Below are positions 23,823-32,177 of a stretch of DNA of 64,000 bases, in pieces. The stretch comes from SG-bin9 sp049323835 (lineage in GTDB: Bacteria; Pseudomonadota; Alphaproteobacteria; Rhizobiales; Xanthobacteraceae), in the NCBI GenBank assembly GCA_049323835.1, contig JBMOOJ010000099.1, positions 1 to 64,000 of the forward strand, in the 5' to 3' direction. A model generated the notes under the pieces. That model searched no databases. It worked only from the letters and a program-made list of their open reading frames with translations, and was not told where the DNA came from. The stretch's first letter is position 1, and each line of letters begins with the position of its first letter. A program made the position numbers and the translations under genes.

Positions 23823-24449
23823 CTACGTAAAAGGAATATCCAGAATATGCTGTTTGAACATCGGGCGCGAACTGATCTCCTTATACCACCGTTCGACGTT
23901 CGGCAGTGGCGCATGATCCGGCACGAGCCGGAAATAGCGATAGGTGAACGGCCCGAGCGGAATATCGCCGTATGAGAAGGCATCGCCGGCGAGGAAGCGG
24001 GTCCTGCCGAGCTGCGCGTCCATGATCTTCATGGCGTCATGGCACTTCGCCTTGGCCTCATCGATCGCCTTCAGGTCGCGCTTCTCCGGCGGCGTCCGCA
24101 CCAGCCCCCAGAAGACCGGCGTGATCGCAGCGTTCGTCACCGAGAGCTGCCAGTCCATCCAGCGCTGCGCGCTGAAGCGCGTTCTCTGGTCGGCGGGTTC
24201 GAGAATGCCGGCGCTGTGTTTGGCGGCGAGATAGCGGACGATCGAGTTCGACTCCCACAGGATGAATCCATCATCTTCCTCCAGCGTCGGAACCACGGAG
24301 TTCGGATTCTTGGACAGGTAGGGCTCTTCCTTCGTGCCGCCGAACGGCCCGCCGATATCGATGCGTTCGTGAGGCAGGCCGATCTCACCAACCGTCCACA
24401 TTACCTTCTGTACGTTCGACGAGTTGTTTCTGCCCCACACCTTGAGCAT
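23823..24449 (-). CDS. Glutathione S-transferase family protein
   Basis: 208 residues: thioredoxin-like N-terminal domain (LKVWGRNNSSNVQKVMWTV, with NPNSVVPTLEED and ESNSIVRYLA as the glutathione-binding turns) and an all-helical C-terminal domain (GDAFSYGDIPLGPFTYRYF). The serine-rich start suggests a beta/theta-type enzyme. It precedes the caspase gene by 22 nt and may share its transcript. Substrate unknown. Confidence 0.9.
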   Translation of the reverse strand: MLKVWGRNNSSNVQKVMWTVGEIGLPHERIDIGGPFGGTKEEPYLSKNPNSVVPTLEEDDGFILWESNSIVRYLAAKHSAGILEPADQRTRFSAQRWMDWQLSVTNAAITPVFWGLVRTPPEKRDLKAIDEAKAKCHDAMKIMDAQLGRTRFLAGDAFSYGDIPLGPFTYRYFRLVPDHAPLPNVERWYKEISSRPMFKQHILDIPFT

Positions 24450-24496
24450 CGGTTTTGCCTTCCAACGAGGATTGAAGTGAGCTGGCGAAAGGGCCG

Positions 24497-24697
24497 TCAG
24501 TCGAGCCGGCGCGCTTCTTCCGGCAGCATGATCGGAATACCGTCGCGGATCGGATATGCGAGTTTGGCCGCGCGCGAGATCAGCTCTTGCCGCGTGCTGT
24601 CGAACTCCAGCGGACCCTTGGTCATTGGGCAGACCAGGATCTCCAGCAGTTTCGGATCGACGGTGCTTTCGTTGCGTTCGGATGGGGACGTGGCCAT
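24497..24697 (-). CDS. Trm112-like small protein
   Basis: 66 residues with the family core DPKLLEILVCPMTKGPL and the C-terminal AYPIRDGIPIMLPEEARRL. It matches the YcaR/Trm112 zinc-ribbon-like family; only one of the expected cysteines (ILVCP) is seen, as in other proteobacterial members. Trm112 activates methyltransferases in eukaryotes and archaea; the bacterial role is not settled. It stands 47 nt before the GST gene. Confidence 0.85.
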   Translation of the reverse strand: MATSPSERNESTVDPKLLEILVCPMTKGPLEFDSTRQELISRAAKLAYPIRDGIPIMLPEEARRLD

Positions 24698-24830
24698 GAC
24701 CCGCTCATGAATGTGGCTGCTGGCGGATCGTGTAGCACACTTGCGCTAGGGCGGGTCAGACTTTTCGCCAGGGATTCGCCGGGGATACGCGAAGATACAT
24801 TCGCGTCTCGCAGACGTTCAGGGCCGGCCG

Positions 24831-25220
24831 TTACGACAATGGCATGATCGCGAAAGCGATCAGCGCCAGCGCGACGGCCAGCAGCATCCAGCCAGGATGG
24901 CGGCCGCGCGTCCCCCAGAAATTGCCGATCACGCCGAAGAGATAGAGGCCGCCAACGAAGATACCGGTTGCGAACCTCGTGGGTGCATCGAGCCAGATGG
25001 CTGCGACGATCAACGCGATTCCACCGGCGAGCCACGCGGCCGTGCTGAAATGCAGCAGCACCGGGATCAGCCGCCGGATGGTTGCGCTGAATCGCTTGTC
25101 GGTGTGCGCCAGTTCTTCAAACGGGCGAACCATCAGCCGTTGCGTCAGCACGCCGTGGACCGCAGCGACGCCGCTTCCAATCACTCCGGCAACGCCCAAG
25201 GCGGTGGTTTGCCAATTCAT
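24831..25220 (-). CDS. Small four-helix membrane protein, putative TetR target
   Basis: 129 residues from ATG at 25220 (MNWQTTALGVAG). Four hydrophobic segments separated by short loops, the first two joined by a polar stretch with EELAHTDKRFSATIRRL. No family name recognised with confidence. It is divergent from a TetR-family gene; a perfect operator-like palindrome begins 16 nt upstream of its start, so it is probably the regulated gene. Confidence 0.75.
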   Translation of the reverse strand: MNWQTTALGVAGVIGSGVAAVHGVLTQRLMVRPFEELAHTDKRFSATIRRLIPVLLHFSTAAWLAGGIALIVAAIWLDAPTRFATGIFVGGLYLFGVIGNFWGTRGRHPGWMLLAVALALIAFAIMPLS

Positions 25221-25235
25221 GATCGTACTCGCCAA

Positions 25236-25253
25236 CCATACATCTGTGTATGG
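25236..25253. promoter_or_regulatory. Operator-like palindrome 1 (TetR divergent region)
   Basis: CCATACA-TCTG-TGTATGG, a perfect inverted repeat 16 nt upstream of the membrane-protein start. The same core recurs 43 nt away, as expected for paired TetR-family operators. Confidence 0.65.
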
Positions 25254-25280
25254 TTATGCCGGGCGATCTGGCCGGTGTCA

Positions 25281-25294
25281 ATACACCTGTGTAT
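25281..25294. promoter_or_regulatory. Operator-like palindrome 2 (overlaps possible TetR start)
   Basis: ATACAC-CT-GTGTAT, perfect arms, differing from palindrome 1 by one core base. It covers a possible ATG at 25293, which favours the later ATG at 25305 as the true regulator start. Confidence 0.65.
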
Positions 25295-25304
25295 GGTCGT
25301 CGCT

Positions 25305-25841
25305 ATGACAGACCGCCTGACAAAGTCCGACTGGCTGAAACACGGGCTGCGAACGTTGACCAGGCGCGGGCCGGGCGCGCTCAAGGCCGGCGCGATGGCG
25401 GCCGAACTGAAGGTCTCGCGCGGCAGCTTCTATTGGCATTTCGAGGACATCGCCGACTTCAAGACGCAAGTCCTGCAAAACTGGCAGCAATGGACCACAG
25501 ACCAGATCATCGAACAGATCGAGGCCGAGAAGGTCGAGCCGCAGCGGCTGCGGCGGCTGATGAAGCTCGGGATGGGCAATCGCCCGAATCTGGAGCGCGC
25601 GATCCGGTCATGGGCTGCCGAGGATAAAGAGGTCGCAGCGGCGGTCGCCGCTGTCGATGCGCGCAGGGTGGCCTATCTCGCCAAGCTTCTGATCGCCTCC
25701 GGCGTCGATGGCGCGCGAGCGCAAACGCGCGCGACGTTTCTCTACTGGGCGTATCTCGGGCAATCGGTGGTCATGGATGCGAAGCTCGCGACGCTGACGG
25801 ACGCGGCGCTCGATGACATCAGCCGGATCTTTGAAGCGTAG
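25305..25841 (+). CDS. TetR-family transcriptional regulator
   Basis: 178 residues from ATG at 25305 (MTDRLTKSDWL); ATG at 25293 is an alternative but lies inside an operator-like palindrome. The N-terminal helix-turn-helix includes GALKAGAMAAELKVSRGSFYWHF, the hallmark of the family. The C-terminal domain is a helical ligand-binding region of unknown specificity. It faces the small membrane protein, and two matching palindromes lie between them, so self-regulation plus control of that gene is likely. Confidence 0.88.
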   Translation: MTDRLTKSDWLKHGLRTLTRRGPGALKAGAMAAELKVSRGSFYWHFEDIADFKTQVLQNWQQWTTDQIIEQIEAEKVEPQRLRRLMKLGMGNRPNLERAIRSWAAEDKEVAAAVAAVDARRVAYLAKLLIASGVDGARAQTRATFLYWAYLGQSVVMDAKLATLTDAALDDISRIFEA

Positions 25842-25856
25842 CTGCTGTGGAAACGA

Positions 25857-26534
25857 TCACTGAAGCGGCGGTTCGCCGCCGCTGGTTTTGCGCTTCGCCA
25901 GATCCATCTCGGTGACCGCGACGAGTATTTCGGCGCGAGTCTTCAAATCCGGAGCTTCGAGCAGCGCCTGTTTTTCCGCCGGGCCGTAGGGCGACATCAT
26001 CGCCAGCGCGTTGACCAGCGCTTCGTTCGGCGCGCTTTCGACGCCTTCCCAGTCGACCTTCAGATCGTTGACCCGGAGGAAGTCCGTCAATGCATCGAGC
26101 ACGGCCTGGCGATCGACATCATCTTCGCCTTTGCGTGCGGTGAAGTCGTCGGCGAAGGAGTAGAAGTCGACCTTGCACTGACGGTAGGGTGTCAACACCG
26201 TCAGCTCTTCGACGATCTTGAAGCGCGAGATGCCGGTGAGTTCGAGGATGTAGCGGCCGTCGCCGGATTCAGCCAGCTGGGTGATACGGCCGACGCAGCC
26301 GACGCGAAACAATACCGGCCGTTCCGCTTTCGATGAATGCGTGACGTCGGGCTGGATCATGCCGATCAGCCGATGCCCGTCGCGGAAGGCGTCATCGACC
26401 ATCTCGAGATAGCGCGGCTCGAAGATGTTCAGCGGCATCTGGCCACGCGGCAGCAACAGTGCGCCGGGCAGCGGAAACACCGGGATGACCTCCGGAAGTT
26501 CGCCGGGTCCGCGATATTCGGCATTGATCGGCAT
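25857..26534 (-). CDS. Lon N-terminal substrate-binding domain protein
   Basis: 225 residues beginning with the Lon-N signature: VIPVFPLPGALLLPRGQMPLNIFEPRY split across the first 50 residues, then GCVGRITQLAESGDGRYILELTG in parts. No ATPase or protease domain follows. The stand-alone form is widespread in alphaproteobacteria and of unknown function. It follows the thioredoxin-TPR gene by 27 nt, an arrangement shared by relatives. Confidence 0.9.
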   Translation of the reverse strand: MPINAEYRGPGELPEVIPVFPLPGALLLPRGQMPLNIFEPRYLEMVDDAFRDGHRLIGMIQPDVTHSSKAERPVLFRVGCVGRITQLAESGDGRYILELTGISRFKIVEELTVLTPYRQCKVDFYSFADDFTARKGEDDVDRQAVLDALTDFLRVNDLKVDWEGVESAPNEALVNALAMMSPYGPAEKQALLEAPDLKTRAEILVAVTEMDLAKRKTSGGEPPLQ

Positions 26535-26561
26535 GGCGGTCCCCGTCGGCGGTTGCTGATC

Positions 26562-27482
26562 TCAAGAGAACAGGATGGTCGACAACCGCTTGCGCCCCTC
26601 GGTGGTTGCATCGTCGGCGAAGCCCCAGGCCTCGAAAAACTGCACCAGCTGTTTGCGTGCGCCGTCGTCGTTCCATTTGCGGTCGCGCTTGACGATCTCA
26701 AGCAGGTGCGTCGTCGCCTCGGCGCGTTTGCCTGCGGCGTTGAGCGCGGTCGCCAGATCGAAGCGGGCCTGATGGTCCAGCGGATCGGCTGCGACTTTTT
26801 GCTCCAGTTCGGCGACGGGGCCCAGCGACTTCGCCTGCTCGGCGAGATCGATGATCGCCTGCACGGCCTTCACAGCCGCGTCTTCGCGTTTGGCTTCCGG
26901 AACCATCGCCAGCGTTTGTTTCGCCTGATCGAGCGCACCGGTTTCGGCGTAGCAGCGGGCCAGACCCGCGAGCGCCGTGATGTTGGTCGCATCAATGCCG
27001 AGCACCTCTGCATAGATCGATGCAGCGGTCGCGGGGTCGCCTGCAGCGAATGCGGCCTCGGCCTCGTTGAGGATCAAGGCAACGTCATCGCCCGGTGCGG
27101 GCATGCCCTTGGTCAGCTTGTCGATGAACGCCGTGACCTGGCTTTCAGGCAGCGCGCCCATGAAGCCGTCGGCGGGCTGGCCGTTGGCGAACGCAATGAC
27201 CGCGGGAATCGACTGGATTCCCATCTGGCCCGGAATCGCCGGATGCTCGTCGATGTTCATCTTGACGAGTTTCACCTTGCCCTTGGCCGCTTTCACGGCT
27301 TTTTCGAGAATCGGCGTGAGCTGACGGCACGGGCCGCACCACGGCGCCCAGAAATCGATCAGCACCGGCTGGCGCTTCGATTCCTCGATCACGTCCTTCA
27401 CAAACGTCTGGGTGGTGGTGTCCTTGATGAGGTCGGATGCGCCCGGCGCAGGCGTCCCGCCGCTCTGTTCGAGTATGGTCAC
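26562..27482 (-). CDS. Thioredoxin-TPR protein (CnoX/YbbN type)
   Basis: 306 residues from GTG at 27482, which has GAGGA close upstream; a longer frame to 27653 has no support. The thioredoxin domain near residues 20-125 has the active site WAPWCGPC with both cysteines. The C-terminal half is helical TPR-like (EAEAAFAAGDPATAASIYAEV). Related proteins act as chaperone-redox holdases passing clients to GroEL. It is in an operon with the Lon-N protein. Confidence 0.9.
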   Translation of the reverse strand: MTILEQSGGTPAPGASDLIKDTTTQTFVKDVIEESKRQPVLIDFWAPWCGPCRQLTPILEKAVKAAKGKVKLVKMNIDEHPAIPGQMGIQSIPAVIAFANGQPADGFMGALPESQVTAFIDKLTKGMPAPGDDVALILNEAEAAFAAGDPATAASIYAEVLGIDATNITALAGLARCYAETGALDQAKQTLAMVPEAKREDAAVKAVQAIIDLAEQAKSLGPVAELEQKVAADPLDHQARFDLATALNAAGKRAEATTHLLEIVKRDRKWNDDGARKQLVQFFEAWGFADDATTEGRKRLSTILFS

Positions 27483-27696
27483 ACGATCCTCGCTGATTTT
27501 CGGCTTGTTGCGTGGCGGTTTAGCACGTTCCCGCCCTAAATGGCGCTGGAGGGGCAAATTTGCAATCGGGTGGTGCGCGAAGGGCTGTTTTCGGGCCGAT
27601 TTGCGGTTCCGGTTAATGCCACCGCTGTTGCATTCGCCCCCCGCTTTTGGCATACGACACCCCTCCGGCGAGCCTTTTGGCCGCCGTCTCTCGGAT

Positions 27697-27771
27697 GCGG
27701 GTGTAGCTCAGGGGTAGAGCACAACCTTGCCAAGGTTGGGGTCGAGGGTTCGAATCCCTTCGCCCGCTCCA
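27697..27771 (+). tRNA. tRNA-Gly (GCC)
   Basis: 75 nt including an encoded CCA. Acceptor GCGGGTG/CGCCCGC, D-arm GCTCAGGGGTAGAGC, anticodon loop TTGCCAA giving GCC, T-loop TTCGAAT. All stems pair normally. Confidence 0.97.
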
Positions 27772-27772
27772 T

Positions 27773-27830
27773 CCTGCTTCGCGCCAAAGGCGCTTCGCAG
27801 GACTCCAATTTGGCTCCTGCGCGAAGCAGG
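27773..27830 (+). repeat. 12-bp inverted repeat after tRNA-Gly
   Basis: CCTGCTTCGCGC (27773-27784) and GCGCGAAGCAGG (27819-27830) are perfect inverted arms, with a smaller hairpin GCGCCAAAGGCGC inside. It starts 1 nt after the CCA. There is no T-run, so it is probably a REP-like element or processing structure rather than an intrinsic terminator. Confidence 0.65.
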
Positions 27831-27877
27831 GTAAAACCAATCTCGTGCCGCATGCCGGGCGGCGGCTGTAGCGATGC

Positions 27878-28858
27878 TCACTCCGCTTTTGCGCCGGCGG
27901 CCTTGATCACCTTGCCCCACTTCTCCACCTCGGCGGTGAGGTGCGCTTTGAGCGCCTCCGGTGTCGCCTTGTCGGCGCTGACCGGCTCGATGCCGAGTGC
28001 CGCCAGCCGGTCGATCACCTTCTGATCCTTGAGCGCTGTCTGCAACGCGCCGTTGAGTTTGGCCGACACATCGGCCGGAAGACCCTTCGGAGCCCACATC
28101 GCGTGCCAGGCCGCGACCTCGAAGCCCTTCAGCCCGACCTCATTCAGCGTTGGCAATTCCGGCAGCACCTTCAACCGCTGCGGCGTCGTGACGGCGTAAC
28201 CCTTGATCGTGCCGGCCTTGATCTGTGCGGTGGTCGTGGTGGTCTGATCGCACATCATGTCGAACTGCTTGCCGATCAGGTCGTTCATCGCAGGGCCCGT
28301 GCCGCGATAGGAAACCGCCGTCATCTTCGTCTCCGTCGCGCTCATCAGCATCATCGCGCAGAGGTGCGAGGCCGAACCGATGCCCGCATGTGCGTAGGTG
28401 ACGCCGCCCTGCTTCTGCCGCATCCATGACAACAGTTCTGCGGCGTTCTTCATGATGAGGTCGGAGCGGCTGACAACCGTCATCGGCACGTCGGCGATAC
28501 GGCCGATCGAATCGAAATCGTCGAGTACGTTGTAGCGCAGGTTGTCGTAGAGCGCGGGCGCGGTGGCTTGCGCAATGTGCCAGACGATGACGGTGTAGCC
28601 GTCGGCCGGCGCCTTCGCGACGCGCGCCATGCCGATGGTGCCGCCGGCGCCGCCGACGTTCTCGACCAGCACCTGCTGGCCGAGCGTGGCGCTCATCGAG
28701 TCGGCCACCATGCGGCCGACCGCATCGGTCGGCCCGCCCGCGGCCGCCGGCACGATCAGGGTGATCGGGCGTGAGGGGAAAGATTGCGCAGAGGCGGGTG
28801 TTGCCGCCCCAACCAGCGTCGTGATCGCAATCGCAAGCAAAGACCAAAGCGTACGCAT
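27878..28858 (-). CDS. Bug/TctC-family periplasmic solute-binding protein (1)
   Basis: 326 residues from ATG at 28858, preceded by GGGAGGAC; a TTG at 28861 is adjacent. Signal peptide to about ATPASAQ. Family motifs: FPSRPITLIVPAAAGGPTDA, GQQVLVENVGGAGG, and the C-terminal helix LKAHLTAEVEKWGKVIKAAG. These proteins bind small carboxylates for tripartite tricarboxylate transporters, but no membrane partners (TctA, TctB) are near. It is 63 nt downstream of a tartrate-dehydrogenase-like gene; a 7-bp hairpin (28885-28903) lies between. Confidence 0.92.
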   Translation of the reverse strand: MRTLWSLLAIAITTLVGAATPASAQSFPSRPITLIVPAAAGGPTDAVGRMVADSMSATLGQQVLVENVGGAGGTIGMARVAKAPADGYTVIVWHIAQATAPALYDNLRYNVLDDFDSIGRIADVPMTVVSRSDLIMKNAAELLSWMRQKQGGVTYAHAGIGSASHLCAMMLMSATETKMTAVSYRGTGPAMNDLIGKQFDMMCDQTTTTTAQIKAGTIKGYAVTTPQRLKVLPELPTLNEVGLKGFEVAAWHAMWAPKGLPADVSAKLNGALQTALKDQKVIDRLAALGIEPVSADKATPEALKAHLTAEVEKWGKVIKAAGAKAE

Positions 28859-28921
28859 CAAGTCCTCCCACGTGTTTTGCTGAAACGTCTCTTGTTGAGA
28901 CGTCTTTTGACTGTTGGCTCG

Positions 28922-29995
28922 TTAGGCGTTGTCTCCCGTTACCGCCTCGCAGACTGCGCGTGTCACGTCGGCCGTTCGCGCCTTGCCGCCGAGGTCGGGC
29001 GTATGCAGCGCCTTGTCGGCGGTGATGCGCTCGATCGCGCGCATCAGCCGTGCTGCCGCTTTCGGTTCGCCGAGATGGTCGAGCATCATCACGCTCGACC
29101 AGAAGGTGCCGACCGGATTGGCGATACCCTTGCCCATGATATCGAAGGCCGATCCGTGGATCGGTTCGAACATCGAGGGAAAGGTGCGCTCCGGATTGAG
29201 ATTGGCGGTCGGCGCAATGCCGAGCGAGCCGGCGAAGGCGGCTGCGAGATCGGAGAGAATGTCCGCGTGCAGGTTGGTCGCGACGATCGTGTCGATGGTT
29301 TCCGGCTTCAGCGTCATGCGCATGGTCATGGCGTCGACCAGCATCTTGTCCCAGGTCACGTCGGGGAATTCGGCAGCGACTTCGGCCGCGATCTCGTCCC
29401 ACATCACCATGGCGTGGCGCTGCGCGTTCGACTTGGTGACGACGGTCAGCAGCTTGCGCGGCCGCGAGCGGGCGAGGCCGAAGGCGAAGCGCATCACGCG
29501 GCGGACTCCCGTGCGGGTAAACATCGACACGTCGGTCGCGACTTCTTCCGGCAGTCCGCGATGCACGCGGCCGCCGACGCCGGCGTACTCGCCTTCGGAA
29601 TTCTCGCGCACGATCACCCAGTCGAGCTCCGGCCCCTTCACGTTGCGGAGCGGGCTGGAGATGCCGGGCAGGATGCGCGTCGGCCGCACGTTGGCGTACT
29701 GGTCGAACGGCTGACAGATCGCCAGCCGCAGACCCCATAGCGTGATGTGATCGGGGACGTCCGGCGCACCGGCCGAGCCGAACAGGATCGCATCGTGCTT
29801 GCGAATCTGGTTGAGGCCGTCGGCCGGCATGAAGGCGCCGGTCTTTTTGTAACGGGCGCTGCCCCAGTCGAAGTGGTCGAAGGCGATGGTGAAGCCGTCG
29901 CGGCTGGCGCAGGCATTCAGCGCCTCGACGCCGGCCTCGATGACTTCTGTGCCGATCCCGTCGCCGGGAATGGCGGCAATCCGGTATGTCTTCAC
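28922..29995 (-). CDS. Isocitrate/isopropylmalate-type dehydrogenase, tartrate dehydrogenase-like
   Basis: 357 residues from GTG at 29995 (KTYRIAAIPGDGIG); a second GTG at 30064 gives 23 extra unlikely residues and no ribosome site. Beta-decarboxylating dehydrogenase family: substrate arginines in VRPTRILPG and VIVRENSEGEYAG, metal aspartates in DAMTMRM and NLHADILSDL, NAD site EPIHGSAFDIMGKG. Similar to TtuC/DmlA, which oxidise tartrate or D-malate with NAD. With the Bug protein behind it, uptake and use of a hydroxy-dicarboxylate is a reasonable guess. Confidence 0.88.
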   Translation of the reverse strand: MKTYRIAAIPGDGIGTEVIEAGVEALNACASRDGFTIAFDHFDWGSARYKKTGAFMPADGLNQIRKHDAILFGSAGAPDVPDHITLWGLRLAICQPFDQYANVRPTRILPGISSPLRNVKGPELDWVIVRENSEGEYAGVGGRVHRGLPEEVATDVSMFTRTGVRRVMRFAFGLARSRPRKLLTVVTKSNAQRHAMVMWDEIAAEVAAEFPDVTWDKMLVDAMTMRMTLKPETIDTIVATNLHADILSDLAAAFAGSLGIAPTANLNPERTFPSMFEPIHGSAFDIMGKGIANPVGTFWSSVMMLDHLGEPKAAARLMRAIERITADKALHTPDLGGKARTADVTRAVCEAVTGDNA

Positions 29996-30165
29996 GTGCG
30001 TTTGGCCCTCATTCCAATGGGTGGGATCGTCGCCGAGCAGGTCACGGCTGTCAAAAGGACTCACTTGTGCGATGCCGCAGATACAATGTGATACGCTTTT
30101 TCGATCGAAACGCGGCCGCGTATAGCCGTACCTTCGGGGTTGTCACTCTCACGAGATGGGTTGCC

Positions 30166-30834
30166 ATGCTGACTGTTCATCACCTGAATAATTCCCGCTC
30201 GCAGCGTGTGCTTTGGCTGCTTGAGGAGCTGGAAGTCCCCTATGAGATCAAGCGGTATCAGCGTGGTTCGGACATGCTGGCGCCGAAGGAACTGCGCGAG
30301 GTGCACCCGCTCGGCAAGTCGCCGGTGATATCCGACAACGGCAACACCATCGCCGAGTCCGGCGCCATCGTCGAATACATTGTCGAGACCTATGGCAACA
30401 GCCGGCTGATTCCGCCGCCGAAGACGCCGGAGCGCCTGCGCTATACCTACTGGCTTCACTATGCCGAGGGGTCGGCGATGATGCCGCTGGTGCAGAAGCT
30501 CGTGTTCAGCGTGCTGCCCGGCCGTGCGCCCGCCTTCGTGCGCCCGATGTTCAGGATGGTGATGGGGCAGCTGCTGAAGAATCTCGTCGACCCGACGCTC
30601 AAGCGCCACATGGCGTACTGGGAAGGCGAGTTGCAGAAGAGCGAATACTTTGCCGGCAGCCAGTTCACCGCCGCCGATATTCAGATGAGCTTCCCGCTGG
30701 AAGCCGCCGCTCAGCGCGCCGGCCTCGACAACGGCAGTCATCCGAAGGCAATGGCGCTGCTCGCGAAGCTTCAAGCGCGCCCGGCTTACAAGCGGGCGCT
30801 GGAGCGCGGCGGGCCTTACGCGCTCGCGCGATAG
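30166..30834 (+). CDS. Glutathione S-transferase family protein (2)
   Basis: 222 residues from ATG at 30166 (MLTVHHLNNSRSQRVLW). Thioredoxin-like domain with HPLGKSPVISD and ESGAIVEYIVE as the glutathione-binding loop, then a helical domain ending in QARPAYKRALERGG. Close in pattern to yeast GTT1-type enzymes. It is divergent from the dehydrogenase. Substrate unknown. Confidence 0.9.
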   Translation: MLTVHHLNNSRSQRVLWLLEELEVPYEIKRYQRGSDMLAPKELREVHPLGKSPVISDNGNTIAESGAIVEYIVETYGNSRLIPPPKTPERLRYTYWLHYAEGSAMMPLVQKLVFSVLPGRAPAFVRPMFRMVMGQLLKNLVDPTLKRHMAYWEGELQKSEYFAGSQFTAADIQMSFPLEAAAQRAGLDNGSHPKAMALLAKLQARPAYKRALERGGPYALAR

Positions 30835-30840
30835 TTTGGG

Positions 30841-30946
30841 CGTCATCCTGAGGTGCGAGCCGAATTTGCGGCGAGCCTCGAAAGATGACAGGTCGACCCG
30901 TCGCCGTTCGAGGCCCTCGCTTTCGCTCGGGCACCTCCGGGTGACG
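30841..30946. repeat. Intergenic palindromic repeat (CGTCAYCCTGAGG type), copy 1
   Basis: Imperfect terminal arms CGTCATCCTGAGGTGC and GCACCTCCGGGTGACG with internal GCCTCGAA / TTCGAGGC. A related element is at 37209. The following 30947-31119 holds no gene; it contains a short palindrome GTCATTGCCGGGCATGAC near 31085. Confidence 0.75.
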
Positions 30947-31119
30947 GATTGCTATTTGCGTCCAGCCGCTATTGCGCTGAGGCAGCAGCGATCGATCCGC
31001 ACAGCCCGCTAGCGAGATCATTTCAGCTTCATGTGGAGTCGAATGCGTCGCACGTAACCAACTGTCGCGTTACACCTGACTTCGTCATTGCCGGGCATGA
31101 CGAGCGTGAGTTCGCTCGC

Positions 31120-31671
31120 CTAACACCAGCCGCCGCGGCGGCCGCCTTGGTACGTGCGCACGTGACCCGTTTTCAGCAGCGCCGCTGAAATGTTTGGCGT
31201 GCGTTTCGTCCCGGCATCGGCGACAACGCGGCCAGAGTATTTGTCAGGCCCGATGTTGTAGATCGCGACGTCGCCCTCCTCGAGCAGCTTGCGCAACGCG
31301 GTTGCCGCCGAGTCGGCGAGCCTTGCTTCTTCGACACACGACGCCTTCAATTCCGGCGCATCGATGCCGCGCAGACGCACGCGCGTCATCAGATCGAGCC
31401 CCGGCCACAGATGCACGCGCGCCTCGAACGTATCGCCATCGATGGTGCGGATCACGTCAACCGGATGGCGCACGGATGGATTGCCGGCGCGGCGCCAGAC
31501 GATCTCGCTGTCGCGCGCATAGGGAGATTCGGTTTCGACCGGCGCTTTCCACGATTGCCAGCCCCGCCCGTTGAGCAGCACGCCCGCGGCGACGCCCAGA
31601 ACGAAGACCCATGGCAGCACGGCGGCCAGACGGCCGCGCCATGGCGACGTGATGCGGGGAGCTAGGAACAT
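31120..31671 (-). CDS. Membrane-anchored thermonuclease-family protein
   Basis: 183 residues. One transmembrane segment near 15-35 (LAAVLPWVFVLGVAAGVLL), then a staphylococcal-nuclease fold: VIRTIDGDTFEARV with metal aspartates, RLRGIDAPELKA with the catalytic arginine and glutamate, and DKYSGRVVAD with the second arginine. It probably cleaves nucleic acid outside the cytoplasm. The C-terminus stops soon after the fold (GGRRGGWC). Confidence 0.85.
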   Translation of the reverse strand: MFLAPRITSPWRGRLAAVLPWVFVLGVAAGVLLNGRGWQSWKAPVETESPYARDSEIVWRRAGNPSVRHPVDVIRTIDGDTFEARVHLWPGLDLMTRVRLRGIDAPELKASCVEEARLADSAATALRKLLEEGDVAIYNIGPDKYSGRVVADAGTKRTPNISAALLKTGHVRTYQGGRRGGWC

Positions 31672-31753
31672 ATGCCTAGACTAAGGCGAGTCGCGGAAAG
31701 GCGCAAGCACAATCTGTGATTGCGCAGCTGCAAGTTTTCGTCCGGCCTGGCGC

Positions 31754-31987
31754 CTAGAAGTCTGACGCGATGCCGTTTTTTTCCCAATCCCCGTAGCGGG
31801 TCGGCTCCGGCCCTTGCGGTCCCTGATATTCCTTCGGCCGCGCCGCCGCTTCCGCGCGCGCCGCCGCCCGGCGGGCTTCGGCCTCGGCCAGCGCCCGCTC
31901 GGCCGCCGCCGGCAACGGCCGCTTGCCGCCGGCTGTCCCTGCGGATCCGGGTGGCGTTGCGGCATCTGGCATTGAGGCTTTGGTCAT
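31754..31987 (-). CDS. SDHAF4/DUF1674 small protein
   Basis: 77 residues with an alanine/arginine-rich helical front (AAERALAEAEARRAA) and the diagnostic C-terminus GPEPTRYGDWEKNGIASDF. In mitochondria SDHAF4 binds the flavinylated succinate dehydrogenase subunit and protects it during assembly; the bacterial homologue is presumed similar. It is divergent from rsmB, a neighbourhood widely kept in this order. Confidence 0.92.
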   Translation of the reverse strand: MTKASMPDAATPPGSAGTAGGKRPLPAAAERALAEAEARRAAARAEAAARPKEYQGPQGPEPTRYGDWEKNGIASDF

Positions 31988-32177
31988 TTCGAGCCCTTGT
32001 CACCGGCACGCACGGACACGCCGCCGGCATATCCCGTTCTACGTTTGATGAGTATCACTCATACGTGCCGCACATATATAGACATGAGGCAAATTCGCGA
32101 TCGGGTTTCACCCATGCGGAAGAAAAAGTTTCATCCGGAATCATGAACTGTTCCGCGATTCCGAACGTATCGTCATC

